From: JANPLN01 sp043757265
Lineage (GTDB): Bacteria; Bdellovibrionota; Bdellovibrionia; Bdellovibrionales; JAGQZY01
Assembly: GCA_043757265.1 (NCBI GenBank)
Contig: JAYUQP010000022.1
Span: 35,558-99,557, forward strand
Direction: 5' to 3'
DNA: 64,000 nt
Part shown: positions 8,366-16,708 of the stretch, piece by piece
Layout of the letters: each line of letters opens with the position of its first letter
Numbering within the stretch: the first letter of the stretch is position 1
Program-made: the position numbers and the translations under genes
Notes under the pieces: model-generated
Database searches by the model: none
Told to the model about the DNA's origin: nothing
What the model saw: the letters and a program-made list of their open reading frames with translations, nothing else

Positions 8366-9355
8366 ATGGCGACAGCAAATAAAATGATCAAATTGGCTAA
8401 GGGCGATTACCTTTTTCGCGAAGGTGATCCGAGTGATTGCATGTACCTGATAAAATCGGGTCGCATGGCAATTACAAAAAAAACTTTCAACGAGGGCGAC
8501 GAAATCGTCCTCGCTGAAAAAATCAACGGGGAGCTCATCGGCGAGATGGCATTTTTTGACAGCAAACCCCGCTCGGCAGGTGCCCAAGGACTGAGTGTTT
8601 GCGAGCTGATCGAATTGCCGTTTGCATCCTTACAAGAACAATTTAATTTGTTTCCAATGTGGATAAAAGTTTTGATGAAAACCACAGTGGGACAAGTTCG
8701 AGATGCAAATACGCGCATCAAAAATCTCGAAAACATAACCTCCGATACCAAAGACAAGTTGGGTCCGCACATTCTGCTTCGCGTGTGTGCTATCATCGAT
8801 CTTCTCAGGCACAAAGCCGAAGAGACCGACGACGGCTTTGAATTTCCATACAAGGAATTGCATTTTTATTGCAATCAGGTGTTTCATCAAACCACTCCTA
8901 AAATTATCCGTTGCGTGAAGGTTTTGCAAAAGCTCGAGATCATCAAAGTTGACGAAACCGAGGGCGCTCAAAAGGTAACTTTGATGGAGCCCGATCTCCT
9001 TGCTGCTTTTACCGTTTGGTACAACACCTTTATCTCGACCAGCCAAAGCGATCAGGTGCAAATCGACGAAAAAGAATTATCGCCACTCGAAGTTCTTGCT
9101 CATTATGGCGGAGAGCTTCCTGCTAAAAACGGACTTGTAACCCTTCCCTTAAAACAAGCAGAGGAAAATGCTTTCGATGACATTGATATAGAGTTTAAAG
9201 CTGACAGTGTGGATTCATTGGTGAAAAAAGGGGTCATTAAAGACAAAACTGTCGAAAACGACAAGCTCGTTGTTAAGTACAACCCCGAAGAAGTCCAACG
9301 ATTGGCAGCCTTTTGGAAAATCATCCACACCTACAATAAGCATACAACTATGTAA
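8366..9355 (+). CDS. Cyclic nucleotide-binding-domain protein (Crp/Fnr-like sensor)
   Basis: 329 residues. Residues about 1-115 form a cyclic-nucleotide-binding beta-roll: KGDYLFREGDPSDCMYLIKSG, then GELIGEMAFFDSKPRSAG, which corresponds to the phosphate-binding cassette of Crp. The remainder is not a standard Crp helix-turn-helix; it is a helical region with a possible winged-helix segment near 150-210 (HFYCNQVFHQTTPKIIRCVKVL) and an acidic tail. It probably senses a nucleotide such as cAMP or c-di-GMP, but which ligand and whether it binds DNA are not visible. The gene stands alone after oxyR. Confidence 0.7.
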   Translation: MATANKMIKLAKGDYLFREGDPSDCMYLIKSGRMAITKKTFNEGDEIVLAEKINGELIGEMAFFDSKPRSAGAQGLSVCELIELPFASLQEQFNLFPMWIKVLMKTTVGQVRDANTRIKNLENITSDTKDKLGPHILLRVCAIIDLLRHKAEETDDGFEFPYKELHFYCNQVFHQTTPKIIRCVKVLQKLEIIKVDETEGAQKVTLMEPDLLAAFTVWYNTFISTSQSDQVQIDEKELSPLEVLAHYGGELPAKNGLVTLPLKQAEENAFDDIDIEFKADSVDSLVKKGVIKDKTVENDKLVVKYNPEEVQRLAAFWKIIHTYNKHTTM

Positions 9356-9428
9356 GCTCTTTACACCCCCTTGTGAAACGAGGATGGTTCAAGTAGTGTG
9401 CCCCCTTCAAACCTAATTTGGGGGCCCC

Positions 9429-11390
9429 ATGCGAGTTTTGTTGTTCTTAGCTTTTACGGTTTCGGCAGGATCCGCGTTCGCAGATGTTTTACAAGGAATC
9501 ACGGACCAAATCCAAGACGAGTGGGAAAACTCAACCCTCAAGGCTCACCCCACTCTAAAAACCGGCTGGAATGTGGGCAGTCTATCTTCTCTTACCGGCC
9601 AGATTGGCTATACGTTTTCTGTTTCGCCCGCCTATGTTCAAGATCGCCATCAACGCGTCGACGCCTATGCAATCAAGCTGGGCGCTCATATTGGCGATGC
9701 TCTCGGAGTCGGAAGATCGGCTGAGGCTCAAATTTCCTTTTCGCGGTTGTTCAATCGAAAAAACCAAGCACTGTTCGCCGCTCCCGTGTCCCCTCGCAGT
9801 TTTCCATTCACCGCCGAGACGGCTTTGCAAAGCCTCGAGCGCGGCTCGGCCGCCCGCCTCGAATTAGCAACCGACGGGCATATTGGCGCAAGCTTTTCTC
9901 ACATCGCAAACACCGGTCTCGGTGTGTTCCCCGCACAGTTCAGCGCGGCCGTTCGCCGGGGCACGCGTTACATCATCGATGTTTATCGCTTGGATCAGTA
10001 CCGCGTGCGTCTTCGCATGGTCGCCACCCGCAACATGGGTACGCTCGGCGCAAAAACCAGCGTGACGCCTTTGACTTCGCTCAATTTCGGTTCGGGTTTT
10101 GTCGACACTATTTTAAATCAACTTTTTCGCTGCGACCTCATCTCGATCGAAGGCGAAAAAACAGCCACCAATAAACTTCCGGTGGACAGCATGATGGTGG
10201 ACTATGTGCTTTATCTAGATGCCCCACTTGGCGCCGACAGTTATAATCAATTTTTTGCCCAAATTTTGAATATGGATGTGGTTAATCACCTCCGACTTTT
10301 TCAAACACCCGAACAATTTCACAATTCGGTTTGGAACTATGCGCAGGTTATCAACAATGCTTACGAGAAGGAAAAACTCGTAGCGGCACCACAGTATCGA
10401 ATTGTACAGAGGGAATTTATCGGTCGGACGCTCACAGATTTTCGTAAAATTTCGGTGGGCTCTGGATGCTTTAAACTTTGGGATGTGGACCGCGAAGTGT
10501 ATCATGGAACATCCGGTGTCCGTTCGGTGAACGATAATAATCAAATCGAAGATTATTTTTACCTGCGAACTCAGCAATTTCAGGAATTTAATTTTCTCTT
10601 TGGACTCTTCGACGAGGAGCATGCCCTCGAGGTGAACACTCTGTTTCGTGCTCAGCGGCTCGACGAAAAAAATCCCCTCTCGCTCAAACCAGTGGCGCTC
10701 TCAGATCTTGTACTGACTCGCTCGTTCAAGGATAAGAAGTTTTTAGGAAAAGGCACGCTGATCAACGAAATTCGCACGTACCGGAAAGACCTTGAATATC
10801 AGTATCCGCAGTTTTTTTCCAACATCGACTGGACACAGTACACAAATACAAAACAGTTGGCCTATTCCAAAATCGAAATGATTTTTGACGCCCGCACGGT
10901 GACGTTGCTGCGCCAGCAAAACTTTTCCGAAGATCAGCTGAAACGACTTTTACAAAATTACATCACTCGTTACCCATATAAGAATCATCTTTCCACAACG
11001 GATGGCGGCACACACGATGATTCAAAAACCGGCTTTGAACGTTTTAAAAAAGACACAGCCGTTATTGCTCGTCGCCTCACCCTGATATTTACGCCAGGGA
11101 CCACAGTTGAAGTGGCAGTAAAGGCATTTAGTTCCCTGCGGAAGAATGCGTTGTTTCAAGATGTGGGCGCAGGCTTCGTTCTGACCTTGCTTCCGCAGAA
11201 TCAAGTTCGAGATCTTGTAGAAGCGACATTAACGATTGGTGCGAAAGACACACCCACAATCGAAATTGTAAGCCACTCGGCTGGCATGTCCCACCTCTAC
11301 AAACAGGTGGAACATATCCTCAACACCATCAACGACAGAAGCTTTGATCTACGCCTGCACAAAGAGATCGGCCCCGTTCAAGATCAATAA
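9429..11390 (+). CDS. Large exported protein of unknown function
   Basis: 653 residues. MRVLLFLAFTVSAGSAFADV is a classical Sec signal with an AFA-D cleavage site. The mature protein begins with a helical segment, then an alternating hydrophobic region rich in glycine and beta-type residues between about 40 and 260, which could be an outer-membrane-like or beta-sandwich region, then a mixed alpha/beta part. No catalytic motif stands out. It is a single-gene unit with a hairpin about 30 bp after its stop. I do not recognise the family; it may be lineage-specific. Confidence 0.7.
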   Translation: MRVLLFLAFTVSAGSAFADVLQGITDQIQDEWENSTLKAHPTLKTGWNVGSLSSLTGQIGYTFSVSPAYVQDRHQRVDAYAIKLGAHIGDALGVGRSAEAQISFSRLFNRKNQALFAAPVSPRSFPFTAETALQSLERGSAARLELATDGHIGASFSHIANTGLGVFPAQFSAAVRRGTRYIIDVYRLDQYRVRLRMVATRNMGTLGAKTSVTPLTSLNFGSGFVDTILNQLFRCDLISIEGEKTATNKLPVDSMMVDYVLYLDAPLGADSYNQFFAQILNMDVVNHLRLFQTPEQFHNSVWNYAQVINNAYEKEKLVAAPQYRIVQREFIGRTLTDFRKISVGSGCFKLWDVDREVYHGTSGVRSVNDNNQIEDYFYLRTQQFQEFNFLFGLFDEEHALEVNTLFRAQRLDEKNPLSLKPVALSDLVLTRSFKDKKFLGKGTLINEIRTYRKDLEYQYPQFFSNIDWTQYTNTKQLAYSKIEMIFDARTVTLLRQQNFSEDQLKRLLQNYITRYPYKNHLSTTDGGTHDDSKTGFERFKKDTAVIARRLTLIFTPGTTVEVAVKAFSSLRKNALFQDVGAGFVLTLLPQNQVRDLVEATLTIGAKDTPTIEIVSHSAGMSHLYKQVEHILNTINDRSFDLRLHKEIGPVQDQ

Positions 11391-11418
11391 AGCAAAAAGT
11401 ACTTCGAATCTAATATAG

Positions 11419-11441
11419 CAAAAGGTACTTCGTACTTTTTG
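11419..11441 (+). terminator. Hairpin terminator between convergent genes
   Basis: CAAAAGGTAC and GTACTTTTTG pair over ten positions, with one G-T pair, around a TTC loop. The T run in the 3' arm favours termination of the 653-residue gene, and the A run in the 5' arm would serve the opposite strand, so it may be bidirectional. A related sequence, CAAAAAGTACTTCG, lies just upstream. Confidence 0.55.
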
Positions 11442-11554
11442 TGTTCGAGCAGAAGTTACGGCGCACTTTTTCAGGACGCGATTACTGGTTGTGCGTAAAG
11501 AGGAGTTGGTGCCGGAATAAACAGGACCTGGCACCGGATTTCCCTGAATACCGA

Positions 11555-12037
11555 TTACCGGCCGATTGTGACCGGTTCGTCTAAGGCTGCTCCACCCGAT
11601 GCAGGTGCAGTCGTTGTTGTGGTTCCGCCGTTTTCGCGTTCACACTGTCTTTGACCAGCGGCTTGACCGATGGCTCCGCCAATCATGCCGCCAAAAAGTA
11701 ATAAAAAGAGAGGTGGTGGTACGGCGTGGGCGCGCGGAATAAAGATCGCTTCCAAGGCAGCCGATTTTTTCCCACCGGCTCTGTAAGCCATCTGTGTCTT
11801 GTCGTACACAGACTCAAGAGTGTCGGTGTTTTTAAAGATCACATCTTTGCCGTTCAACTTAAAATGAGTGCTACCAACTCTTTCGACGGTGAGGGTTTCG
11901 CCTTTGTAAACAAGCTCGGTCATTTTATTGTTGATACTGGTGATTGTAAAATCCTTCAGACCCATGGCTTGAATCGGCGCTGCCGACGCCACCGTTTGGC
12001 TTAAAAAAATCATCGTTACTAAAATTGCCTTAATCAT
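11555..12037 (-). CDS. Small exported protein with a glycine-zipper-like hydrophobic segment
   Basis: 160 residues. MIKAILVTMIFLSQTVASAAP is a Sec signal peptide. The mature part starts with a beta-rich stretch, then a hydrophobic segment FLLLFGGMIGGAIGQAAG near residues 111-128, typical of glycine-zipper membrane helices, followed by a threonine- and alanine-rich tail. It may anchor in a membrane. It is followed downstream by a convergent gene and preceded by the metalloprotease-like gene on the same strand. No family recognised. Confidence 0.65.
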   Translation of the reverse strand: MIKAILVTMIFLSQTVASAAPIQAMGLKDFTITSINNKMTELVYKGETLTVERVGSTHFKLNGKDVIFKNTDTLESVYDKTQMAYRAGGKKSAALEAIFIPRAHAVPPPLFLLLFGGMIGGAIGQAAGQRQCERENGGTTTTTAPASGGAALDEPVTIGR

Positions 12038-12083
12038 TTTTGCTCCCTATCGTGCCACTTCAAGCTTTCGCTCACGGCCGTTA

Positions 12084-13460
12084 TTAAATGTCAAAAAACG
12101 TATACGTTTTATTCGCAATCAACTCGTGAATTTGCCCATCAAACGGTGTCGCAAGCGGCGTCGATACGCCATTCTGTAACTGAAAAAGATAGCCATCTTC
12201 TGTCAGCCCTAGTGTTACGCTACCAGATTTATAAATGCGTTTAAAGGCCTGGTCATACTGAAGGCTTGAAGTTTTCATGTAGGGGTTCTTCTTGGCGTCG
12301 CAACCGAACTCGACGATAGACCCGTTATCCATCTGCATATAGCCCACGAGGCTCAATTTGTCGTACCCATTCGGGTAAATGATCGAAGTCGGAGTGCCCG
12401 AAGTGATGCTTTGTTCTACTTTTGTTCCGCTGCCGTACGGATCGCAAACAAACCGCACCTTATCCAGGGTGACTTTCGCCGACCATAAACCACCGTAGTG
12501 AATGCCAACAAGCTTAGCTTTTTCCTCGGGAGTTTGGTTATTGTACTCAACAGCATCGGCTCCAGCCGGTTGGTTTAACTGCCCTTCGTCTTTGGTAAAA
12601 ACGTAGGTCGCAGGAAGAGTTTTATCATCTGGAAAGAGCACATAATAATCACGACGAATCGCGATCTGTCCAAGATGCGGCGAAGAACCCTGCCTGGTGA
12701 TTTTCGGAGTGGCTTGATCGAAGACTAATTTATGAAATCCTAGGTCTTTATTCAAAACCAAAAAGTCTGGCGAAAAACTAATGCTCACTGGAAATTCAAA
12801 AGCCTCAAATGCATACACCAACGCGGAAGCTTTTGAGTAGGCCTTCATCGCTGGATGCACGTTTTGCGAGTATCGCGCGATCTGTGCGTAGGTTTCCACC
12901 GTTACGGCATATGAACCCGAGTCAGTAATGCGCGTGTCACACGCCCCTTGGATTCCTTTTCGAGGACCGTTCGTACACGTAGTGTGCGGAAATCCATCGA
13001 TGTGTCGCGCCTCGTGCATATAAACGCTTGCACTATCTAATGCCGAAAACGCATCCGACAGCATCAGCGGACACACATACATAGTCTTACTACCAAAGGT
13101 CGGCATTACAAAAGCACCGGCGCCTTTAGGGCAGTTCGCCTGGATATTGAACTTGTTAATTCTACCGGTAAAATAGGTCCACCAGTTTGTGGCAAATTTT
13201 CCGGAGAACATTTGATCTTTGCTCACTGGCATTGATGCGTCGAATTTTGTATCGCGCATAAACATAATTCCAGCCATCAAGCGTGAAATGTCTGTATTGT
13301 CATAGCAATATTCTTTACCCGCTAAATTTTGAAACTGGGTAAATTTTTTGGCAATCTCGCTCATATCAGCTGCAGATATGCACTCGGCTGCTTGAACACT
13401 TGCTGTTAATATTTGAACACTAAAGAATAGTCCGAATAGGACGCGTTTTGAAAAATCCAT
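12084..13460 (-). CDS. Exported protein with a metzincin-like HExxHxxGxxH zinc motif
   Basis: 458 residues. MDFSKRVLFGLFFSVQILTASVQAAEC gives a Sec signal ending at AAEC or nearby. At residues 149-159 it reads HEARHIDGFPH, an exact HExxHxxGxxH zinc-binding signature, with flanking cysteines (C130, and cysteines just after). That predicts three histidine ligands and a catalytic glutamate. I see no clear Met-turn downstream, and no known peptidase family is recognised. The C-terminal 200 residues are predicted beta-rich and could form a substrate-binding domain. It is likely a secreted or periplasmic metalloprotease; the activity is inferred only from the motif. Confidence 0.65.
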   Translation of the reverse strand: MDFSKRVLFGLFFSVQILTASVQAAECISAADMSEIAKKFTQFQNLAGKEYCYDNTDISRLMAGIMFMRDTKFDASMPVSKDQMFSGKFATNWWTYFTGRINKFNIQANCPKGAGAFVMPTFGSKTMYVCPLMLSDAFSALDSASVYMHEARHIDGFPHTTCTNGPRKGIQGACDTRITDSGSYAVTVETYAQIARYSQNVHPAMKAYSKASALVYAFEAFEFPVSISFSPDFLVLNKDLGFHKLVFDQATPKITRQGSSPHLGQIAIRRDYYVLFPDDKTLPATYVFTKDEGQLNQPAGADAVEYNNQTPEEKAKLVGIHYGGLWSAKVTLDKVRFVCDPYGSGTKVEQSITSGTPTSIIYPNGYDKLSLVGYMQMDNGSIVEFGCDAKKNPYMKTSSLQYDQAFKRIYKSGSVTLGLTEDGYLFQLQNGVSTPLATPFDGQIHELIANKTYTFFDI

Positions 13461-13575
13461 TTAATCCCCCTCTTCTATCCATAGAAGACTTTAAATAAGG
13501 GTTACAGAAAACACGGCATAGGACAAGGAGTATTTTATTTGAGCAATTCAATTTGAATCAGCCAGAGGCTCTACT

Positions 13576-14265
13576 TCAGAGTTCTGATTGCAATTCGGAC
13601 TGCTTACGCTGCGCGTAGTTTTTCACTGTCATGTCGTCTTGTCGATTGATAATTTTGCGAAGCTCATCAATTCGCAAGCTCAACGGACGATCGCTTTCGG
13701 CAATGGCATCAATGGCGATGATGGCTTTAGCGCGCTCTTGATTATTTTGTAATTCTTGAATCGAATGTGGTTCTGCAGGCTCGCCATTCACCGGTCGCGA
13801 GGCCACTTCGCTCAAGCTACCAAATGTTGCGTCTCCGCCGAGCGATAGCAAGTAGGTCGCAAGAATCCTTTCGTTATGGGACGCCGAAGAATTTGTTACT
13901 GCTCTTTTCAAAAACTCAATCTGTGGCGCCGTAAAAACCTTTGCTGCCTGACGAAGCTCAGCCTCCTTTAAATTAACATCAAGATGGATTGAACTCATCT
14001 GCTTGATCTCTTCGCGAAACCACCCATTAAATTTTGCACCCACCCCGGCATCATTCAAATTTGCAGGGCTCCGATCTAAATTCGACTTTTGCTGTATTTG
14101 TGCTGACTCGTTTTCTTCAGACTCATTTGTTTTAAAGTAGTCTGAGGTTTCGACGATAACTTCGCCGACTGTCTTCTTCTTATCGATCACGAACCGATTA
14201 AAGGATGTTGCCGCCACAACGATCAACAAAACCACCGCAAAATAAAGCAAAAGACGCTTCATCAT
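13576..14265 (-). CDS. Membrane-anchored protein of unknown function
   Basis: 229 residues. One N-terminal transmembrane helix (LLLYFAVVLLIVVAATSF) anchors a hydrophilic, mostly helical periplasmic part that starts with a polar serine- and glutamate-rich linker. The last 130 residues are helical and may be HEAT-like (ERILATYLLSLGG). The gene starts 2 bases after the stop of the rhodanese-like gene on the same strand, so the two probably form an operon. No family recognised. Confidence 0.65.
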   Translation of the reverse strand: MMKRLLLYFAVVLLIVVAATSFNRFVIDKKKTVGEVIVETSDYFKTNESEENESAQIQQKSNLDRSPANLNDAGVGAKFNGWFREEIKQMSSIHLDVNLKEAELRQAAKVFTAPQIEFLKRAVTNSSASHNERILATYLLSLGGDATFGSLSEVASRPVNGEPAEPHSIQELQNNQERAKAIIAIDAIAESDRPLSLRIDELRKIINRQDDMTVKNYAQRKQSELQSEL

Positions 14266-14267
14266 GC

Positions 14268-14651
14268 TTAAGCGTCTTTCTGCGTCCAGCCTTTTATGCC
14301 GGGTTTAAAATGCTTAATGTTTTTGTAATTCAATTTACAGGCTGCTACGGCCGCTTTTTTCCAAGCTGTGCACATTGTTCCACCGCAATAAGCAACGATC
14401 ACACCGTCTTTGCTCTTCGGCAGAACCTCGGCAATATTTTTTTGCGACTCAAAATGAACAGCACCGGGAATACGTTGTTTGTCGAACGATGTTTTTGGGT
14501 TAACATCTAAAATGACTGCAGTTTTGTCATCGATCATTTTTTGCAATTCAGCTTTAGTAACTTCTGGGTAGTTCGCGTCTGAATCGCAATTGGTGTTTGC
14601 AGAGGCACTTGGTACGAGAACAGTGAGAACTAGGATCATGAGACTTTTCAT
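14268..14651 (-). CDS. Exported rhodanese-like domain protein
   Basis: 127 residues from the ATG at 14651, preceded by GGAG; the longer frame from 14777 has no signal and is not preferred. MKSLMILVLTVLVPSASANTNC is a Sec signal peptide. The remainder is one rhodanese domain with the sequence VILDVNPKTSFDKQRIPGAVHF and the active-site loop VAYCGGTMCTAWKKA (catalytic Cys in CGGTMC). It would transfer or bind sulfane sulfur in the periplasm; the natural substrate is unknown. It is in an operon with the membrane-anchored gene that follows. Confidence 0.85.
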   Translation of the reverse strand: MKSLMILVLTVLVPSASANTNCDSDANYPEVTKAELQKMIDDKTAVILDVNPKTSFDKQRIPGAVHFESQKNIAEVLPKSKDGVIVAYCGGTMCTAWKKAAVAACKLNYKNIKHFKPGIKGWTQKDA

Positions 14652-15075
14652 TATCAACTCCTTGATGTTAAACGCTCCAACCTTTGAGCGGCGATAGAAC
14701 CTATAATCGAATAGGTTACCGAAACGTAAGCGTAGCAGAAGTTTAAAAAAAATCAAAGGGGTTATTAATTGGCGCATTTATCAGTTCGGACAGTCGCGCG
14801 CGTAGCGCCTTCTTCCCAATAACTTGATCAGTGAAAAAGTGGGCGCATAGCAGGATTTTCAAACTGGCTTGTATATTATGGTTTACCTCTTAAAATTTTT
14901 CGCACCGACAACATCTTTACTTTCTTTACAAATCAAAAAGTCACATTTCACCCGCTTAGACAAGTAGCCGAAAAACTCACGCTCCGCGCTCATTCCGCTA
15001 ACCGTTTCCGATGTCAGAAAACCGTAAACCAGTTATCTGGTAACCGGTATCAAGATATCAGCTATCCGAATTTGT
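14652..15075. other. Non-coding stretch between the rhodanese-like and DUF1543 genes
   Basis: I see no supported gene in this 424-bp stretch. It must contain the promoter of the leftward rhodanese-like operon and the 3' end of the DUF1543 gene. A weak stem-loop (ACCAG-TTAT-CTGGT) lies near 15029-15042. Confidence 0.6.
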
Positions 15076-15588
15076 CTATTTGCCAATTGGAACGTACCCA
15101 AACTCAAATGAAAATTCTGGCGCTTGCTCTACCGGAGTCAACCGTAGGTGCAAAACTTTGCCTTTAATCGCCTCGGTTAAACATAGTGCCGACTCCACGT
15201 CATACAGGTGGTCTTTGTGGCCCTGCTTCAAGTCTCTAATAGATGCCACGGCCCTCTTCTTGGCCTCCGCTTCGCTGTCTGCCACCACAAAAACATTGCG
15301 GTGGATTTCGGTGAATTCTTGCGGCGAATAGGCGCCTAAATTTACAAAGTATAATTTTTTGGAATCAGCTGCAGGGGCTTCGACGAATTCAAGCTTGTGA
15401 CCGTCGGCGTACTCGAGCGCCCCCCAGCAGTCCAAGTGCAGACTCTCAGGTGTTCCCCACCACGTTTTTTTTAACTCGCCGTAAGTTTCCTCAATCCGCG
15501 TTGCGACGACAAAGCGCATATCGTGAAGCTCGATCAAAGATTGGGTAGTCTTCCCACCGATATAAATCACAAATAGTTTGTTGTTCAC
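15076..15588 (-). CDS. DUF1543 protein
   Basis: 170 residues. The segments LFVIYIGG near the start, KKLYFVNLGAYSPQEFTEIHRN and a DHLYDVESALCL motif fit the DUF1543 family, which occurs in many bacteria with no known biochemical role. Cytoplasmic, single-gene unit. The gene begins after a GGAGG site (on the minus strand). Confidence 0.8.
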   Translation of the reverse strand: MNNKLFVIYIGGKTTQSLIELHDMRFVVATRIEETYGELKKTWWGTPESLHLDCWGALEYADGHKLEFVEAPAADSKKLYFVNLGAYSPQEFTEIHRNVFVVADSEAEAKKRAVASIRDLKQGHKDHLYDVESALCLTEAIKGKVLHLRLTPVEQAPEFSFEFGYVPIGK

Positions 15589-15752
15589 ACGAAACCTCCG
15601 TTAATCCCCAGACCTATAAATTGAATTATTTTCTCTGGATACCTAAAAACGCGGATTTCTAATTATTTTTCTTAAGACTATGGTACATCCGTTTTGGGCC
15701 AAAGAAGCATCGGGGATTCTAAAAATTAAGGTATCTAAAACAGGGGGCTGTT

Positions 15753-16391
15753 TTGCTACAATTTTCATCACTCTTTTTATCGTTATCATTGTTGTGCACT
15801 CAAAGTTTTGCGGCCGACGGGATCGGGACGAATTCGCAAGGGACTGGAGCGAACGGAATCGACGCGCATATGACCGACGCGCACGGCACGGGCGCACAAA
15901 CAACCAACGCGCACTGGACGGACGGGTATGAGCTCACCACCTTGCAAATCAACTTGCTCCTAAAATGGGAAGGCGAACAAAAGTTTGACCACGAAAAACT
16001 TGTGGGCTTCGCCAAAAGTTTCGAGAAGCACAATCTTAAAGCAGAACCCTATGTACCTCCTCACACGTTTGCCGAACTTATCGAAGTATCAGCATGGGCT
16101 GAGGGCGCAGCTTTCGCGACATTTGCTGAATATGCAGGTTACACGTTCGACAACGAGGCCTACAACGCCGCTTGCCCCAACCGTGTGCTGTTTAATTTCG
16201 GCTATGCCACAGGCAAGGAATACTTTCGGGTTGATGTTCTTGTTCAGTACATGAGTCTGTTTGATTCATTGCAAATTACCTATGCACTACATCCTTCGAC
16301 CTTTCCGCAGAAGTATTTGGAGTTAGCCAAATCCCGCGGCTTCGACGTGTATTTGAGAACCGCCGTCGAGATGGCGCAAAACTCGTATTAG
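15753..16391 (+). CDS. Exported protein with a repetitive N-terminal tract
   Basis: 212 residues, starting at TTG 15753, which is preceded by AGGGGG. A signal peptide (MLQFSSLFLSLSLLCTQSFAAD) is followed by a Gly/Thr/Asp/His-rich tract of about 35 residues, encoded in part by 15-bp units, and then by a helical domain of about 150 residues. The domain has no recognised family. The frame without the signal (15680) is not supported. Envelope or secreted protein of unknown role. Confidence 0.65.
   Translation: MLQFSSLFLSLSLLCTQSFAADGIGTNSQGTGANGIDAHMTDAHGTGAQTTNAHWTDGYELTTLQINLLLKWEGEQKFDHEKLVGFAKSFEKHNLKAEPYVPPHTFAELIEVSAWAEGAAFATFAEYAGYTFDNEAYNAACPNRVLFNFGYATGKEYFRVDVLVQYMSLFDSLQITYALHPSTFPQKYLELAKSRGFDVYLRTAVEMAQNSY
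15855..15929 (+). repeat. Five 15-bp tandem-like units in the exported protein gene
   Basis: Units of 15 bp start at 15855, 15870, 15885, 15900 and 15915. Units 1, 2 and 4 share the ending CGACGCGCA or AACGCGCAC; units 3 and 5 are diverged. They encode the low-complexity stretch after the signal peptide. Confidence 0.7.
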
Positions 16392-16708
16392 AGAGTGCGC
16401 TGTACTTTAAAGTTGGTTTTCGTCTGGTTTCAATTGAGAGATACTTTTGTTAACCACAGAGCCAAACGGCGAAAGTACTATATAACCCATCGCGTAGAAT
16501 TGCCGAGCTAAACACACAGAATTTTCGAGCTGAAAAGCCAATTCCCCTCAGTTTCTTCAGATTGTAGTCAATTCTAAAAACATTAAAATATTTTCAATTC
16601 TCCGCATAGTTTTGAATCATTTGCAGAGGGTTGGTAACGCATTAACTTATCTAAAATAAGTCAATGTTCGGGGTTTGATTACGGCTTTTTTTATGTTGGG
16701 GAATTATC
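16392..16708. other. Non-coding stretch before the AAA+/M41 gene
   Basis: This 317-bp stretch has no supported gene. It is AT-rich and must hold the promoter of the large AAA+ gene; a GGGGAA site precedes the ATG at 16709. Confidence 0.6.

Noticed and set aside
9398..9724. 108-residue plus-strand frame overlapping the start of the 653-residue gene
   Set aside because: It lacks a signal or domain and lies mostly within the well-supported exported protein gene.
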